DNA of 64,000 bases from Polynucleobacter sp. MWH-UH23A (GTDB lineage Bacteria > Pseudomonadota > Gammaproteobacteria > Burkholderiales > Burkholderiaceae): assembly GCF_040409805.1 (NCBI RefSeq), contig NZ_CP099572.1, positions 434,001-498,000 on the forward strand. The letters run 5' to 3'. The notes under the pieces were generated by a model. It ran no database searches and had not been told where the DNA came from. It worked only from the letters and a program-made list of their open reading frames with translations. The position numbers and the translations under genes are program-made. Shown piece by piece: positions 25,054-34,200 of the stretch. The first letter of the stretch is position 1, and each line of letters begins with the position of its first letter.

Positions 25054-27066
25054 TTATGCGGATTTAGGTCGTAGCCTGATATGTCGAATGGTTTGAGTAA
25101 CAAGAATTAAACCAAAGCCAATAAATCCAACAAGATCCGCTTCTGTCGATGGGTAAGCAAGCGCTACGCCAGAAGCCACCATAATGACGCGTTCGAAGAC
25201 TTTAGTCTTTTCAATAAACCAACCTTGTAGACCGCCAGCAAGGCAGATAATGCCAACGACTGCAGTAAATGAGACCCAGCCAATCTGTGACCAATCCGCT
25301 TTTTCTAGAGCGTCAGTAGAGCCCATCAAAAGTAGGCTTACCCCAGACTTATCCAAGACAAACATAAACGGCACCAAGATTGCTGGTGCAACGTATTTCC
25401 AGGTCTGTAAGGTCGTTTTATAAGGATTGCCTTTGCAGATGGCGGCTGCTGCAAATGGAGAGAGCGCGGTCGGAGGCGATACCTCAGACAATACTGCGTA
25501 ATAGAAGATAAACATATGGGCTGCAAATGCAGGCACACCTAAATTGATAAGAGCAGGAGCTGCAATCACTGCGCAGATGATATAAGAGGCGGTTACAGGA
25601 ACTGCCAGCCCCACAACCCAAACAACTAGTGCAGTAAAGATGGTGGTGAGAAGTAAAGAGCCGCCTGCATACTGGATCACGATTGAGCTAAATTTCAGAC
25701 CAAGTCCAGTCAGGGTCACCGTTCCAACAATTAATCCTGCGCCAGCACAAGTTGCTGCAATCGCGAGAACACCGGTAGAGCCTGAGGCTAAGGCCTTGGT
25801 GAGATTGGAGTTGTAGAGTCCAGAGATGAATGGCTCTTTTCCCTTAAACCATGACCATGGAATGATTGCGGTATCTTCACGCAACATACTGGACAGCGCT
25901 GAGACAACGGTTGCCCAGAACACAGCCATCACTGGAGAGAAGCCCAGCAACATAAATACCACAATAGAAATCAGGGAGAAGAAGTGGAACCAATATTTTT
26001 TAGTCAACTGCCACGCAGTTTCAACAGACTCGAAATGAATACTCTTCATCCCATATTTACGAACATCAATTTCTACCATGACAAATAAACCTAGATAGAA
26101 CAAGATAGTCGGAATAGTGGCCATCAAGAGAACATCGAGGTAGGAGATCTTGAGGAAGTCTGCAATCAAGAATGCAGCGGCACCTAATACGGGTGGTGAA
26201 ATAATCGCCCCCAATCCACCTGCAGCCAACAATCCACCTGCCGCATTTTTCTCGTAACCGACTTTCTCTAACATCGGCGCAGCAACTGAGCCAACAGTAA
26301 CCGTAGTGGCAACACCTGACCCAGATGGGCCGCCCAGCAAGAATGAGGACATGACGATGGTTCTGCCAACCCCCGAGGATTTGCCACCCATAGCGGCAAA
26401 TGAGAAGTCGATAAAGAATTTGCCTGCACCAGTAAATTGGAGGAAGGCGCCAAAAATAGTGAAGAGAATAATCAGTGTCGCGGAAACATCCACAGCCGTT
26501 CCGTAAATACCCTCTAGCGTCATGTACATATAACCTACTAAACGATCAAGATCGTAGCCCTTATGGGTCCATGGAGCAGGTAAGTGGTTACCAAAAAGTG
26601 CATACAACAAAAATAGGATGGTAACGGTGACCAGGATCATGCCGTTCGTACGACGTACGCTTTCCAGGATAAGCAAGATTAAAGCAATCCCCATTAAGAC
26701 ATCTGTAGGATTAGGTGCAGTATTGCGATCCATAAAATCATCGCCACCACTGAGTATGTAATACGAAATCGCAATAGATCCGATTGCAAACACAATATCC
26801 CAAGGCATCAAGCGATTTTTGAAGCGAGCCGCGATAGGAAAGCTCAAAAAGACCAAGAATAGAACTAGTGCAACGTGAATAACTCTTAATTGCTGGGTTG
26901 GTACGATGGAGTAGGCAGCATATAGGTGAAATAGAGACATGCCGACCGCAACCAAGGTGATGAACTTGGCCAATAAACCTTTGTAGTCATTAGAGTCACC
27001 TTCTTCTTGCTTGATAAACGCGTCTAGTTTTTCTTGTGTCTCATTATCGATGACGTTTTGATTCAT
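25054..27066 (-). CDS. TRAP transporter fused permease (DctQ-DctM type)
   Basis: 670 residues with many membrane helices. The DctM-like core is visible in FGAFLQFTGAGKFFIDF, GPSGSGVATTVTVGSVAAPMLEKVGY and AAGGLGAIISPPVLGAAAFLIADF. The small-subunit helices precede it in the same chain, as is usual for TRAP systems that use TAXI binding proteins. It imports an organic acid or related solute with sodium. It is 87 bases downstream of the TAXI gene, with a terminator hairpin between them that may reduce permease expression. Confidence 0.93.
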   Translation of the reverse strand: MNQNVIDNETQEKLDAFIKQEEGDSNDYKGLLAKFITLVAVGMSLFHLYAAYSIVPTQQLRVIHVALVLFLVFLSFPIAARFKNRLMPWDIVFAIGSIAISYYILSGGDDFMDRNTAPNPTDVLMGIALILLILESVRRTNGMILVTVTILFLLYALFGNHLPAPWTHKGYDLDRLVGYMYMTLEGIYGTAVDVSATLIILFTIFGAFLQFTGAGKFFIDFSFAAMGGKSSGVGRTIVMSSFLLGGPSGSGVATTVTVGSVAAPMLEKVGYEKNAAGGLLAAGGLGAIISPPVLGAAAFLIADFLKISYLDVLLMATIPTILFYLGLFVMVEIDVRKYGMKSIHFESVETAWQLTKKYWFHFFSLISIVVFMLLGFSPVMAVFWATVVSALSSMLREDTAIIPWSWFKGKEPFISGLYNSNLTKALASGSTGVLAIAATCAGAGLIVGTVTLTGLGLKFSSIVIQYAGGSLLLTTIFTALVVWVVGLAVPVTASYIICAVIAAPALINLGVPAFAAHMFIFYYAVLSEVSPPTALSPFAAAAICKGNPYKTTLQTWKYVAPAILVPFMFVLDKSGVSLLLMGSTDALEKADWSQIGWVSFTAVVGIICLAGGLQGWFIEKTKVFERVIMVASGVALAYPSTEADLVGFIGFGLILVTQTIRHIRLRPKSA

Positions 27067-27119
27067 GTCTCAACCTATTATTTGTAGTTTTTGTATGTTT
27101 ATGTACCGCTCTAAATTAA

Positions 27120-27144
27120 AAGGGGCGAGATTAACTCACCCCTT
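27120..27144 (-). terminator. Hairpin terminator between the TAXI gene and the permease gene
   Basis: Minus strand: AAGGGGTGAG, a 5-base loop, CTCGCCCCTT, then TTAATTT. The stem has one mismatch. It lies 10 bases after the stop of the binding-protein gene. Partial termination here would make more binding protein than permease, a common arrangement. Confidence 0.7.
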
Positions 27145-27153
27145 GTCTCTCTT

Positions 27154-28104
27154 TTAGTTAACTTTGACGTTCTTTTCTTTGTAATACTTCAGAGCACCTG
27201 GATGAAAGTCAACCGGAGTTGCTTTTGCTTTCTGATTTTCAAGGTTCACATTCATATATTCCTGATGAGTGCGAACTAGATCCAGTTTGTTATCAAAAAT
27301 AGCTTTGGTAATTTTGTATGCCTGATCATCTGGCATATTCGCATTGACTACTAAGATGTTTGCAACAGCAGCGACCTTGTTATCTTTGCTCATACCGCTA
27401 TAAGTTGCCTTAGGAATATTGGTCTCAAAGTAGAGATTGCCGTACTTCTTATTCATGGCAGCCACTTCAGCATTGGTGTCAATCATGACGATTTTGGTAC
27501 CAGGAGTGTTAGCAAGATCGGTTACTGCTGCAGTCGGTAATCCACCAACCCAGAAGAAGGCATCAATCTTGCGATCTTTAACAGCGTTTACAGACTCGGC
27601 TACGCTAAGGCGCTCGCGCTTTACATCTTTATCTTTATCTATGCCAGCCGCCTCAAGTAGACGGAACGCCATTACTTCTGTTGCGCTTCCAGGGGCGCCA
27701 GTACTAATGCGCTTGCCTTTGAGGTCTTTCATGGACTTAATGCCAGTTGAATCGACTGTTACTACGTGCATTAAGTTTGGATACAAAACTACCAAAGTTT
27801 TCAGGTCAACCTTCTTACCGCTAAATTTACCTTCACCAACCTGGGCATCTTTAGCAGCGTCTGCCATGGAGAAGCCAACATATGGTTTCCCGCTGCCGAT
27901 AAGGTTGAGGTTATCTACAGAGCCACCAGTTACTTCCGCTGTTGCGGACATGCCAGGAACTTTGCTTGACAGCACAGAGGCTAAACCGCCACCCATTGGG
28001 TAGTAAACACCGCCAGTTCCACCGGTAGCGATAGAAATATTTTGTGCTTGGGCACTCATCCATAAAAAGCTAAATGAGAGCGCAATGATTTTTAATAATT
28101 TCAT
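27154..28104 (-). CDS. TAXI-family TRAP transporter solute-binding protein
   Basis: 316 residues. A signal peptide runs to about AQAQN. SIATGGTGGVYYPMGGGLASVL and the segment GSATEVMAFRLLEAAGI are typical of TAXI proteins. It binds the solute in the periplasm for the fused permease next to it. TAXI-bound substrates are often glutamate or other acids, but the ligand here is not known. AGGAG lies a few bases before the ATG. A hairpin terminator follows. Confidence 0.93.
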   Translation of the reverse strand: MKLLKIIALSFSFLWMSAQAQNISIATGGTGGVYYPMGGGLASVLSSKVPGMSATAEVTGGSVDNLNLIGSGKPYVGFSMADAAKDAQVGEGKFSGKKVDLKTLVVLYPNLMHVVTVDSTGIKSMKDLKGKRISTGAPGSATEVMAFRLLEAAGIDKDKDVKRERLSVAESVNAVKDRKIDAFFWVGGLPTAAVTDLANTPGTKIVMIDTNAEVAAMNKKYGNLYFETNIPKATYSGMSKDNKVAAVANILVVNANMPDDQAYKITKAIFDNKLDLVRTHQEYMNVNLENQKAKATPVDFHPGALKYYKEKNVKVN

Positions 28105-28136
28105 ATTAATGTCTCCTAAAACTATAGTGAACTAAA

Positions 28137-29063
28137 TTAAAGACCAGGCATACTGAAATTGATTTTCTTTAACTCGCTGATCAACTGGGCTTGTTGATCA
28201 GAAGTAAGTTGCATGAGTGGTGGGCGAACACGCAACCACTCTGAATCATTGCTGAAATGGGCTACAGCAGTCTTCATGCCAGCAATCATTTGATATTTAG
28301 CAAATACGCTACGCACCTTGTCGAGGTCAGCTTGACGCTCATCAGCGTTAGACTCTCTCCAATGTGCTGCTAAATCGGCGATTGCGTGTGGATTGACGTT
28401 CGCAGTTGCGGAGATGCAGCCTACGCCGCCTGCACGCAGAGTGCGCATCAGGAATACTTCGCTACCAGCATAAACACGGAAACCAGAGGGCGCCAATAGT
28501 TTGATTACGGACTCGGTATAAGCCCAATCTCCAGAGCTATCTTTCATGCCCACGACGGTTTTTGGATACTCTTTAGTTAAACGCTCGAGCAAGGACAGAC
28601 TGAGATTGATTTTGGTAACAGGTGGAATGTTGTAGATATAAACCTGGAGAGCATCACTGCCGACTTTCTGAATCACTTCAGAAAAATATGCGAAGAGACC
28701 ATCGTCAGTAACGTCTTTGTAATAGAAAGGAGGCAACATAAGTACGCCTGCACATTTTAGATTTACTGCATGACGTGTCATGTTGACTGTAGCGTCAATC
28801 GAGGTAGCGCCAGTACCAGGCATCATATGCGCTGGATTTAAGCCACCTTCCACTAGTGCTGTAAGTGTGCTCATTTTTTGTGGAGCTGACATGGAATTCG
28901 CTTCGGAGTTTGTGCCAAACACTGCTTGGCCAACACCATTCGATTCAAGCCATTTGCATTGCTTTAATAATTTTTGGGCATCTGGGTTGCCGTCAGCCTT
29001 AAATGGCGTGAGTACTGGTGAGAGTACCGCTGGCAATGTAGAGGGATGCAAAGTAAGGGGCAT
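28137..29063 (-). CDS. Dihydrodipicolinate synthase (DapA) family lyase/dehydratase
   Basis: 308 residues, a (beta/alpha)8 aldolase. VFGTNSEANSMS corresponds to the substrate-binding GTTGE loop, YIYNIPPVTK gives the catalytic Tyr, and VVGMKDSSGD holds the Schiff-base Lys. It is not the biosynthetic DapA: the loop is changed and the gene sits in a TRAP transporter and dehydrogenase cluster. Likely a sugar-acid or keto-acid aldolase/dehydratase; the exact substrate is unknown. It lies 32 bases before the TAXI gene. Confidence 0.88.
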   Translation of the reverse strand: MPLTLHPSTLPAVLSPVLTPFKADGNPDAQKLLKQCKWLESNGVGQAVFGTNSEANSMSAPQKMSTLTALVEGGLNPAHMMPGTGATSIDATVNMTRHAVNLKCAGVLMLPPFYYKDVTDDGLFAYFSEVIQKVGSDALQVYIYNIPPVTKINLSLSLLERLTKEYPKTVVGMKDSSGDWAYTESVIKLLAPSGFRVYAGSEVFLMRTLRAGGVGCISATANVNPHAIADLAAHWRESNADERQADLDKVRSVFAKYQMIAGMKTAVAHFSNDSEWLRVRPPLMQLTSDQQAQLISELKKINFSMPGL

Positions 29064-29075
29064 GCTGACTCCGTT

Positions 29076-30005
29076 TTAATAATGAACTTCTGATAGAAGT
29101 GGTTGTTGTGTAAAGAAAGCCTCTAAATTATCTACTGCTAATTTGGTCATTGCTACCCGTGTTTCCGAGGTGGCACTACCGATATGGGGTGTTAATAGGA
29201 CATTATCAAGTTTTAGAAACTCGGGGTTTGGATTTGGCTCATTATTAAAGACATCTAATGCTGCGCCAGCAATCTTTTTATGTTGCAGTGCATATAAAAG
29301 ATCAGACTCATTAACGACACTGCCTCGCGCAATATTAACTAAGTACGAGCTTGGCCCAAGAGCCTCCAGAACAGCCGAATTCACTAGATTGTCAGTTTCT
29401 GGTGTTGCTGGGCAAGCCAGGAAGACGACATCGCAAGCTTTAGCTAAGTCTTTAATATCAGGGTAATAGGTATACGGTACAGGTTTAGAGTTGGGGCCAG
29501 AGTAAGCAATCTCAACCTTAAAGGGCTCTAGGCGTTTTGCAAGGTCTTGACCAATACGACCCATACCCACAATTCCAACCCTTTTGCCCGCCAGAGTGGT
29601 GGTTAACTGGAAGAGACCTTTTGCCCAGGCTCCACTTTTGACGTGCTCTTGGGATTCAGGAATTCGACGCATGAGGCTAAGCATCATGCCAATGGCGAGC
29701 TCGCATACCGCATCATTGAGAACGCCCGGGGTATTGGTAGCTTTAATGCCTTTTGACTTCAGGTAATCCAAGGGGAGATTGTCATAACCTACGCCACATG
29801 TCGATACCAGTCGAATTGTTGGGATTTGTTTAACCAAAGCCTCGGGTAGTTTGGTATTAGAGCGAACTAGGATCGCTTGAAAGTTGCCAGGTGGGGGTGG
29901 TGCAGAGGGGTCTGGATGTCGGGTAGGGCTAAAGCGTCGATCAATTTCCGCTTGCATAATCTCTGGGAAATGGCCGACCTGTAACACCGAATTGACGGGA
30001 ATCAT
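29076..30005 (-). CDS. D-2-hydroxyacid dehydrogenase family protein
   Basis: 309 residues. The NAD-binding motif is VGIVGMGRIGQDLAKRL. The catalytic set is Arg in VNIARGS, Glu in FNNEPNP and His in LTPHIGSAT. It resembles glyoxylate/hydroxypyruvate reductases, which reduce 2-keto acids. It precedes the DapA-like gene by 12 bases on the same strand, so the two are probably co-transcribed and act on successive intermediates. Confidence 0.9.
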   Translation of the reverse strand: MIPVNSVLQVGHFPEIMQAEIDRRFSPTRHPDPSAPPPPGNFQAILVRSNTKLPEALVKQIPTIRLVSTCGVGYDNLPLDYLKSKGIKATNTPGVLNDAVCELAIGMMLSLMRRIPESQEHVKSGAWAKGLFQLTTTLAGKRVGIVGMGRIGQDLAKRLEPFKVEIAYSGPNSKPVPYTYYPDIKDLAKACDVVFLACPATPETDNLVNSAVLEALGPSSYLVNIARGSVVNESDLLYALQHKKIAGAALDVFNNEPNPNPEFLKLDNVLLTPHIGSATSETRVAMTKLAVDNLEAFFTQQPLLSEVHY

Positions 30006-30061
30006 GGTTGTCTCAATTTTTTATTGGAATAATGGGCTTATTGTATGAGGAATTTTAAAAA

Positions 30062-30077
30062 AGAGGCTTGAGCCTCT
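30062..30077 (-). terminator. Possible minus-strand terminator in the divergent intergenic region
   Basis: Minus strand: AGAGGC, TCAA, GCCTCT, then TTTTTTAAAA. The stem is only 6 bp, but the T-tract is good. It would stop antisense transcripts coming from the MFS gene before they enter the 2-hydroxyacid dehydrogenase gene. It also lies in the leader of the plus-strand dehydrogenase gene. Confidence 0.5.
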
Positions 30078-30091
30078 CTAGGAGAACATTG

Positions 30092-31033
30092 ATGTTATTT
30101 ACCCCAGCAGAAACCAAAGTAGTTGTTGTGGGAGGCGGGACGATGGGCGCCGATGTCGCAGCGGTTTGTGCTCGTGGTGGCTGTGCCGTTCAGGTGGTAG
30201 AGCCAACAACGGAGCGTCGTGCTTTATTGCCTGACTATTTTGTCAACACTATGACTGAATTGGGGTACGAGAATCGAATTCACTTATTGTCAGTTGCGGG
30301 AACGCTTGAAGAGGTGGATTGGTCTGATATTGACTTGGTGATTGAATGCGTGCCTGAGCGCTTGGATATTAAGCGCGAGTTATTTGCAAAATTAGAAAAA
30401 TACGCAAAAGCAGAAGCGGTATTGGCAAGCAATAGTACGAGCTTTCCAATTAGCCAAATTGCTGAAGGTTTAAAAACTCCAGCCCGCATGATTGGCTTGC
30501 ATTTTTTTATGCCTGCACATTTGATTCCTTGTGTAGAGGTTATTTATGGCGCAAAAACATCGCCCATGGTTGCTGATAGCCTCACCCGTTTGATGACGGC
30601 ATGCGGCATGGTTCCGGTGACTGTAAAAAAAGATCTGCCAGGCTTTTTAGCCAATCGGCTGCAACATGCCTTATCGCGCGAAGCATTTGCTATGGTGGAT
30701 GCTGGAATCTGTACACCAGAAGATATAGATAAAGCAGTTCGTTATGGCTTTGGCTTCCGTTATATTGCGGCAGGCCCAGCTATGCAGCGTGATCATGCTG
30801 GCCTTGAAATACATGCAGCTGGTGGCACGACGATCTATCCCACCTTAAATAATTCAGCAACGATTGCTAAGTGCTTAAGCGATCGAGTTGAAAGCGGTAA
30901 GTTTGGTATGAAGACTGGCGAAGGTTTTTACTCTTGGACTTCAGAGTCAATTAAAGCGGAACGTGAGCGTTATCAAGACGCCTTACGTGAAGGCCTGAAA
31001 ATTATTCAGAAAGAATTGCCAAAAATTAAGTGA
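30092..31033 (+). CDS. 3-hydroxyacyl-CoA dehydrogenase family protein
   Basis: 313 residues from the ATG at 30092, which has AGGAG seven bases upstream; the frame to 30068 would begin with TTG. VVVVGGGTMGADVAAVCARGG binds NAD. ASNSTSFPISQIAEG and GLHFFMPAHLIPCVEV carry the conserved Ser/Asn and His of the family, and KDLPGFLANRLQHAL opens the C-terminal helical domain. It oxidises a 3-hydroxy acid or its CoA ester. Its 3' end overlaps the convergent MFS gene by 8 bases. Confidence 0.9.
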   Translation: MLFTPAETKVVVVGGGTMGADVAAVCARGGCAVQVVEPTTERRALLPDYFVNTMTELGYENRIHLLSVAGTLEEVDWSDIDLVIECVPERLDIKRELFAKLEKYAKAEAVLASNSTSFPISQIAEGLKTPARMIGLHFFMPAHLIPCVEVIYGAKTSPMVADSLTRLMTACGMVPVTVKKDLPGFLANRLQHALSREAFAMVDAGICTPEDIDKAVRYGFGFRYIAAGPAMQRDHAGLEIHAAGGTTIYPTLNNSATIAKCLSDRVESGKFGMKTGEGFYSWTSESIKAERERYQDALREGLKIIQKELPKIK

Positions 31034-32228
31034 TGTCGCGAATGTGAAACTTGTGCAAATTTGGCGCAAGTTTATAGGTGATCAATACCACTGCTAACGT
31101 AGCGACACCACCAAAAATAATAGAGGGCACTAAGCCTAAGAGGCTAGCTGCAATGCCAGACTCGAGGGCGCCCAATTCATTTGATGACCCAATAAAAATT
31201 CCATTGATTGCGCTGATGCGACCGCGCATATTGTCTGGAGTTGTCAATTGCACAATACTGCTCCGTATCACTACAGAAACGGAGTCACAACAGCCCGAAG
31301 CGAATAAGAAAAATGCGCATACCCATAAATGGGTGGATAAACCAAAGCCAATAATGGAAATTCCAAAGCCCGCAACGGATAGCAGCAAATACTTACCCGA
31401 GTCATTTAGGATGGGGCGGCTAGCAAGATAGATCCCCATGAGAACGGATCCTGCGGCTGGCGCGGCACGTAAAATGCCAAGAACTTCTGGACCCGCATGA
31501 AGAACATCACTCACAAAAGCGGGAAGAATTGATACGGCACCTCCAAAAAGTACTGCGAACATATCCAGTGCCATGGTGCTTAGGATGAGTTCATGCTTTC
31601 TGACGTAATCAAACCCCTGCATAAAGCTTTTGAGAAAGTGCGTAGATTGAGCCGATTTTTCTGTGTGGGCTTTGATCAAAGTAACACCATAAAGACTAAC
31701 GAGTCCACAAAAAGCTGCCAAAGCATAAGTCCATGTCAGATTGGTAAAGCCAATCATGAGGCCACCTAAGCCAGGCCCAGCCACTACGCAAATTTGGAAG
31801 GAGGCATTACCGTATGCCATGTATTTTGTGAGTTGCTCGCGCGGAATGATTTGACCAAAGAGCGCTTGATATGAGGGACGTAATAATGCTCGAGCAATGC
31901 CAATAAAACCGACTGCCGTATAGATCAGCGGAACGGGTGGAGATACCCAATCTAACGCAATGGCGCATAAAAATAATGCGACGAGCACGTGAATAATCGC
32001 AGCGATTGCGGAGATGACTTTACGAGAGTAGTGGTCTACTGCATGACCCGAGTAGAGCGCTAATGCAAAGTAGGGTACGAGTTCTGCAAGACTAATCAAT
32101 CCCAGTGAAATCACGCTATGGGTAATTTCATAGAGATGCCATCCAACTGCCACCATCGTAATTTGATAGCTTAGGGTGGCGCCAATACGATAGATCAGCA
32201 GGGTTTTAAAGGCTTTGCTTGGACTCAT
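31026..32228 (-). CDS. MFS transporter, EntS-like exporter
   Basis: 400 residues with about eleven to twelve membrane helices. SLISLAELVPYFALALYSGHAVDHYSRK holds the typical MFS loop 2-3 Asp/Arg motif, and a second similar turn follows mid-protein. It belongs to the MFS branch that includes the enterobactin exporter EntS and multidrug exporters. The substrate is not known. It converges on the hydroxyacyl-CoA dehydrogenase gene and shares a divergent promoter region of about 50 bases with the cytochrome b561 gene. Confidence 0.85.
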   Translation of the reverse strand: MSPSKAFKTLLIYRIGATLSYQITMVAVGWHLYEITHSVISLGLISLAELVPYFALALYSGHAVDHYSRKVISAIAAIIHVLVALFLCAIALDWVSPPVPLIYTAVGFIGIARALLRPSYQALFGQIIPREQLTKYMAYGNASFQICVVAGPGLGGLMIGFTNLTWTYALAAFCGLVSLYGVTLIKAHTEKSAQSTHFLKSFMQGFDYVRKHELILSTMALDMFAVLFGGAVSILPAFVSDVLHAGPEVLGILRAAPAAGSVLMGIYLASRPILNDSGKYLLLSVAGFGISIIGFGLSTHLWVCAFFLFASGCCDSVSVVIRSSIVQLTTPDNMRGRISAINGIFIGSSNELGALESGIAASLLGLVPSIIFGGVATLAVVLITYKLAPNLHKFHIRDIT

Positions 32229-32278
32229 TTTTCATGAGTTTAAGGGAATTCTTGTTTTATCTGATTTATCCTTAGGGT

Positions 32279-32959
32279 ATGAAGAAAATCATTCGCGTTT
32301 GGGATTTACCAATCCGCTTGTTTCACTGGTTGCTAGTTGCTTGCATTATTGGAAGCTTGGTGAGCATTCATTTATTTGATAATGCGGTTGAGTTGCATGC
32401 CTACTTTGGGTATTGCATTTTGACTTTGTTGATATTTAGAGTAATTTGGGGTTTCGTGGGATCAAGGCATGCGCGTTTCGCCTCTTTTATTCCCAACCGC
32501 CAATCAATCCTTGATTATCTTCAAGGTAAATCTCCGCGTTTTTTGGGGCACAACCCGATTGGGGCTTTATCCGTTTTTGCCTTGCTATTTATTTTGTGTG
32601 TGCAGGTGCTCACTGGATTATTTGTAGATGATGAAATCGCGTTTCAGGGGCCGTTGGCAAAATATGTGCCAAGTTGGTTATCTTCATTTTTATCAGAGAT
32701 TCATGAGAGCAACCAAGTCATTATTTACACGCTAGTTACCATTCATATTATTGCTATTTGGTACTACAAGAGATTTAAAGGTGAAAACTTAATCAAACCA
32801 ATGATTACGGGCGATAAAGAAATTGACCCAAGCGAAGAAGCGAGTTATTTGCTTTCTGACTCGGGTCAAGGTTCCAAGGATGGAGCTTTGCAACGGGGTT
32901 TAGCTTTATTGCTCTTAAGCTTGATTGCCGTTGCTGTGGGTTACTTCATTACGCGTTGA
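32279..32959 (+). CDS. Cytochrome b561-type membrane protein
   Basis: 226 residues and about four to five membrane helices. VWDLPIRLFHWLLV, AYFGYCILTLLIFRVIWGFVGS and THIIAIWYYKRFKGENLI carry the histidines that bind two b hemes. Such proteins pass electrons between the quinone pool and a c-type cytochrome. A cytochrome c556 gene lies convergent nine bases downstream, a pairing common in Proteobacteria. The C-terminus has an extra charged region and one more helix. Confidence 0.9.
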   Translation: MKKIIRVWDLPIRLFHWLLVACIIGSLVSIHLFDNAVELHAYFGYCILTLLIFRVIWGFVGSRHARFASFIPNRQSILDYLQGKSPRFLGHNPIGALSVFALLFILCVQVLTGLFVDDEIAFQGPLAKYVPSWLSSFLSEIHESNQVIIYTLVTIHIIAIWYYKRFKGENLIKPMITGDKEIDPSEEASYLLSDSGQGSKDGALQRGLALLLLSLIAVAVGYFITR

Positions 32960-32968
32960 GAAGGCGCT

Positions 32969-33421
32969 TTATTTTTTCTTGAAATCATCGTGGCAGTTTT
33001 TGCAGCTTGCGCCTGCTGCTGCAAATGCTTTCTTAATGCTTTCCAAATCACCAGACTGTGCGGCGGTATTAAGATTGGCAACAGCAAGTTGCATTTTTTC
33101 AGAAGCAGCTTTGAACTTCGCGTTATCAGACCAAATATCAGCTTGCGCTTTACCACCTTCGGTGCCGGTGCCAAATGCTTGCCATGGCAAAGTCGATAGT
33201 GTCGCTACAACTGCAGCATTTTTTGCAACTTCATCTTTGTTATAAGGCGCTTCACCTTTAACAACAGCACTAATTTTTCCAAAGGAATTCGCCATCACAG
33301 TAAATACGCTTTGACGATATTTGATGGCATCTTCCGAGTTTTTAAATTGGGCAATTGCTGTGCCAGCACCTATTGCAAGAATCGTGGCTGAGCTTATTAG
33401 TACTAGTTTGTGCAGTTTCAT
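32969..33421 (-). CDS. Cytochrome c, class II (c556/c' type)
   Basis: 150 residues. A signal peptide (ISSATILAIGAGTAIAQ) is followed by the four-helix-bundle pattern: FKNSEDAIKYRQSVFTVM near the N-terminus and the heme site CKNCHDDFKK at the C-terminus. An early Met or other residue would be the sixth ligand. It is periplasmic and probably accepts electrons from the neighbouring cytochrome b561. GAGG lies upstream of the ATG. Confidence 0.92.
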   Translation of the reverse strand: MKLHKLVLISSATILAIGAGTAIAQFKNSEDAIKYRQSVFTVMANSFGKISAVVKGEAPYNKDEVAKNAAVVATLSTLPWQAFGTGTEGGKAQADIWSDNAKFKAASEKMQLAVANLNTAAQSGDLESIKKAFAAAGASCKNCHDDFKKK

Positions 33422-33509
33422 GGAGAACCTCTCATGCGTTATGTTGTGAATCGAGACCGCTTAATGTGAATTCAGCATACTCCAGATTATTAGGTTTTGC
33501 TGAATGTTC

Positions 33510-34172
33510 TTAAAAGAGCATTTGTAGGGGGTAGGTAAGCAGATAAATAGCGCCCTTAAAAAACGCCATTAGAGGATCCATCCAAAGGGCGCCAATAATA
33601 CCGGTGAAGACAAGACCTAAGACAATAAAGAATCCCCAAGGCTCAAGCTTTCCAAATGCAATCGACTGCCTTGTTGGTAATAAGCCAGCAAGAATGCGCC
33701 CACCATCAAGCGGCGGTATTGGGAAGAGGTTGAAAACGAGTAGACCTAAATTCCAGAGGATGCCCGCTTGCGCCATGGCAATAAAAAACTTTTCATCTAT
33801 CCCTAGGCCAATAAGCAGAATCAACAAGATCGCCCAAATCAAGGCTTGAATAAAGTTGGAGCCTGGTCCTGCTAGGGCAACCCAAATAGAATCGATTCTA
33901 GGATTACGTAGACGACCAAAATTGACGGGAACAGGTTTGGCATAGCCAACCAAAAAGGGGGAGCCCACCAAAATTAACGCTAATGGAATCAAGATGGTGC
34001 CAACGGGATCAATGTGCTTGGCAGGATTGAGACTAACCCGCCCCAACATATAGGCAGTGTTGTCCCCAAATCTACGGGCAGCATAGCCATGGGCTGCTTC
34101 ATGGATGGTGATAGCAAAAATCAAGGGAATCGCATTAATTGCGATAGCTTGGATAGAATAGTCAGTAATCAT
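33510..34172 (-). CDS. Site-2-protease-type membrane metalloprotease (M50 family)
   Basis: 220 residues from the ATG at 34172. The open frame reaches a TTG at 34256, but family members start just before the first helix, as here, and the longer form would overlap the small ORF on the other strand. ITIHEAAHGYAARRFGD holds the zinc-binding HExxH, and NLFPIPPLDGGRIL the third ligand Asp. Five to six helices. Its substrate is unknown; PDZ domains are absent, unlike RseP. Confidence 0.9.
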   Translation of the reverse strand: MITDYSIQAIAINAIPLIFAITIHEAAHGYAARRFGDNTAYMLGRVSLNPAKHIDPVGTILIPLALILVGSPFLVGYAKPVPVNFGRLRNPRIDSIWVALAGPGSNFIQALIWAILLILLIGLGIDEKFFIAMAQAGILWNLGLLVFNLFPIPPLDGGRILAGLLPTRQSIAFGKLEPWGFFIVLGLVFTGIIGALWMDPLMAFFKGAIYLLTYPLQMLF

Positions 34173-34200
34173 GGCAATATGATATCCATAGGAGCTAAAA

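Noticed and set aside
27437..28003. 188-codon plus-strand frame opposite the TAXI gene
   Set aside because: It is a shadow of the well-supported TAXI protein; its composition is that of a reversed coding strand and no family signature appears.
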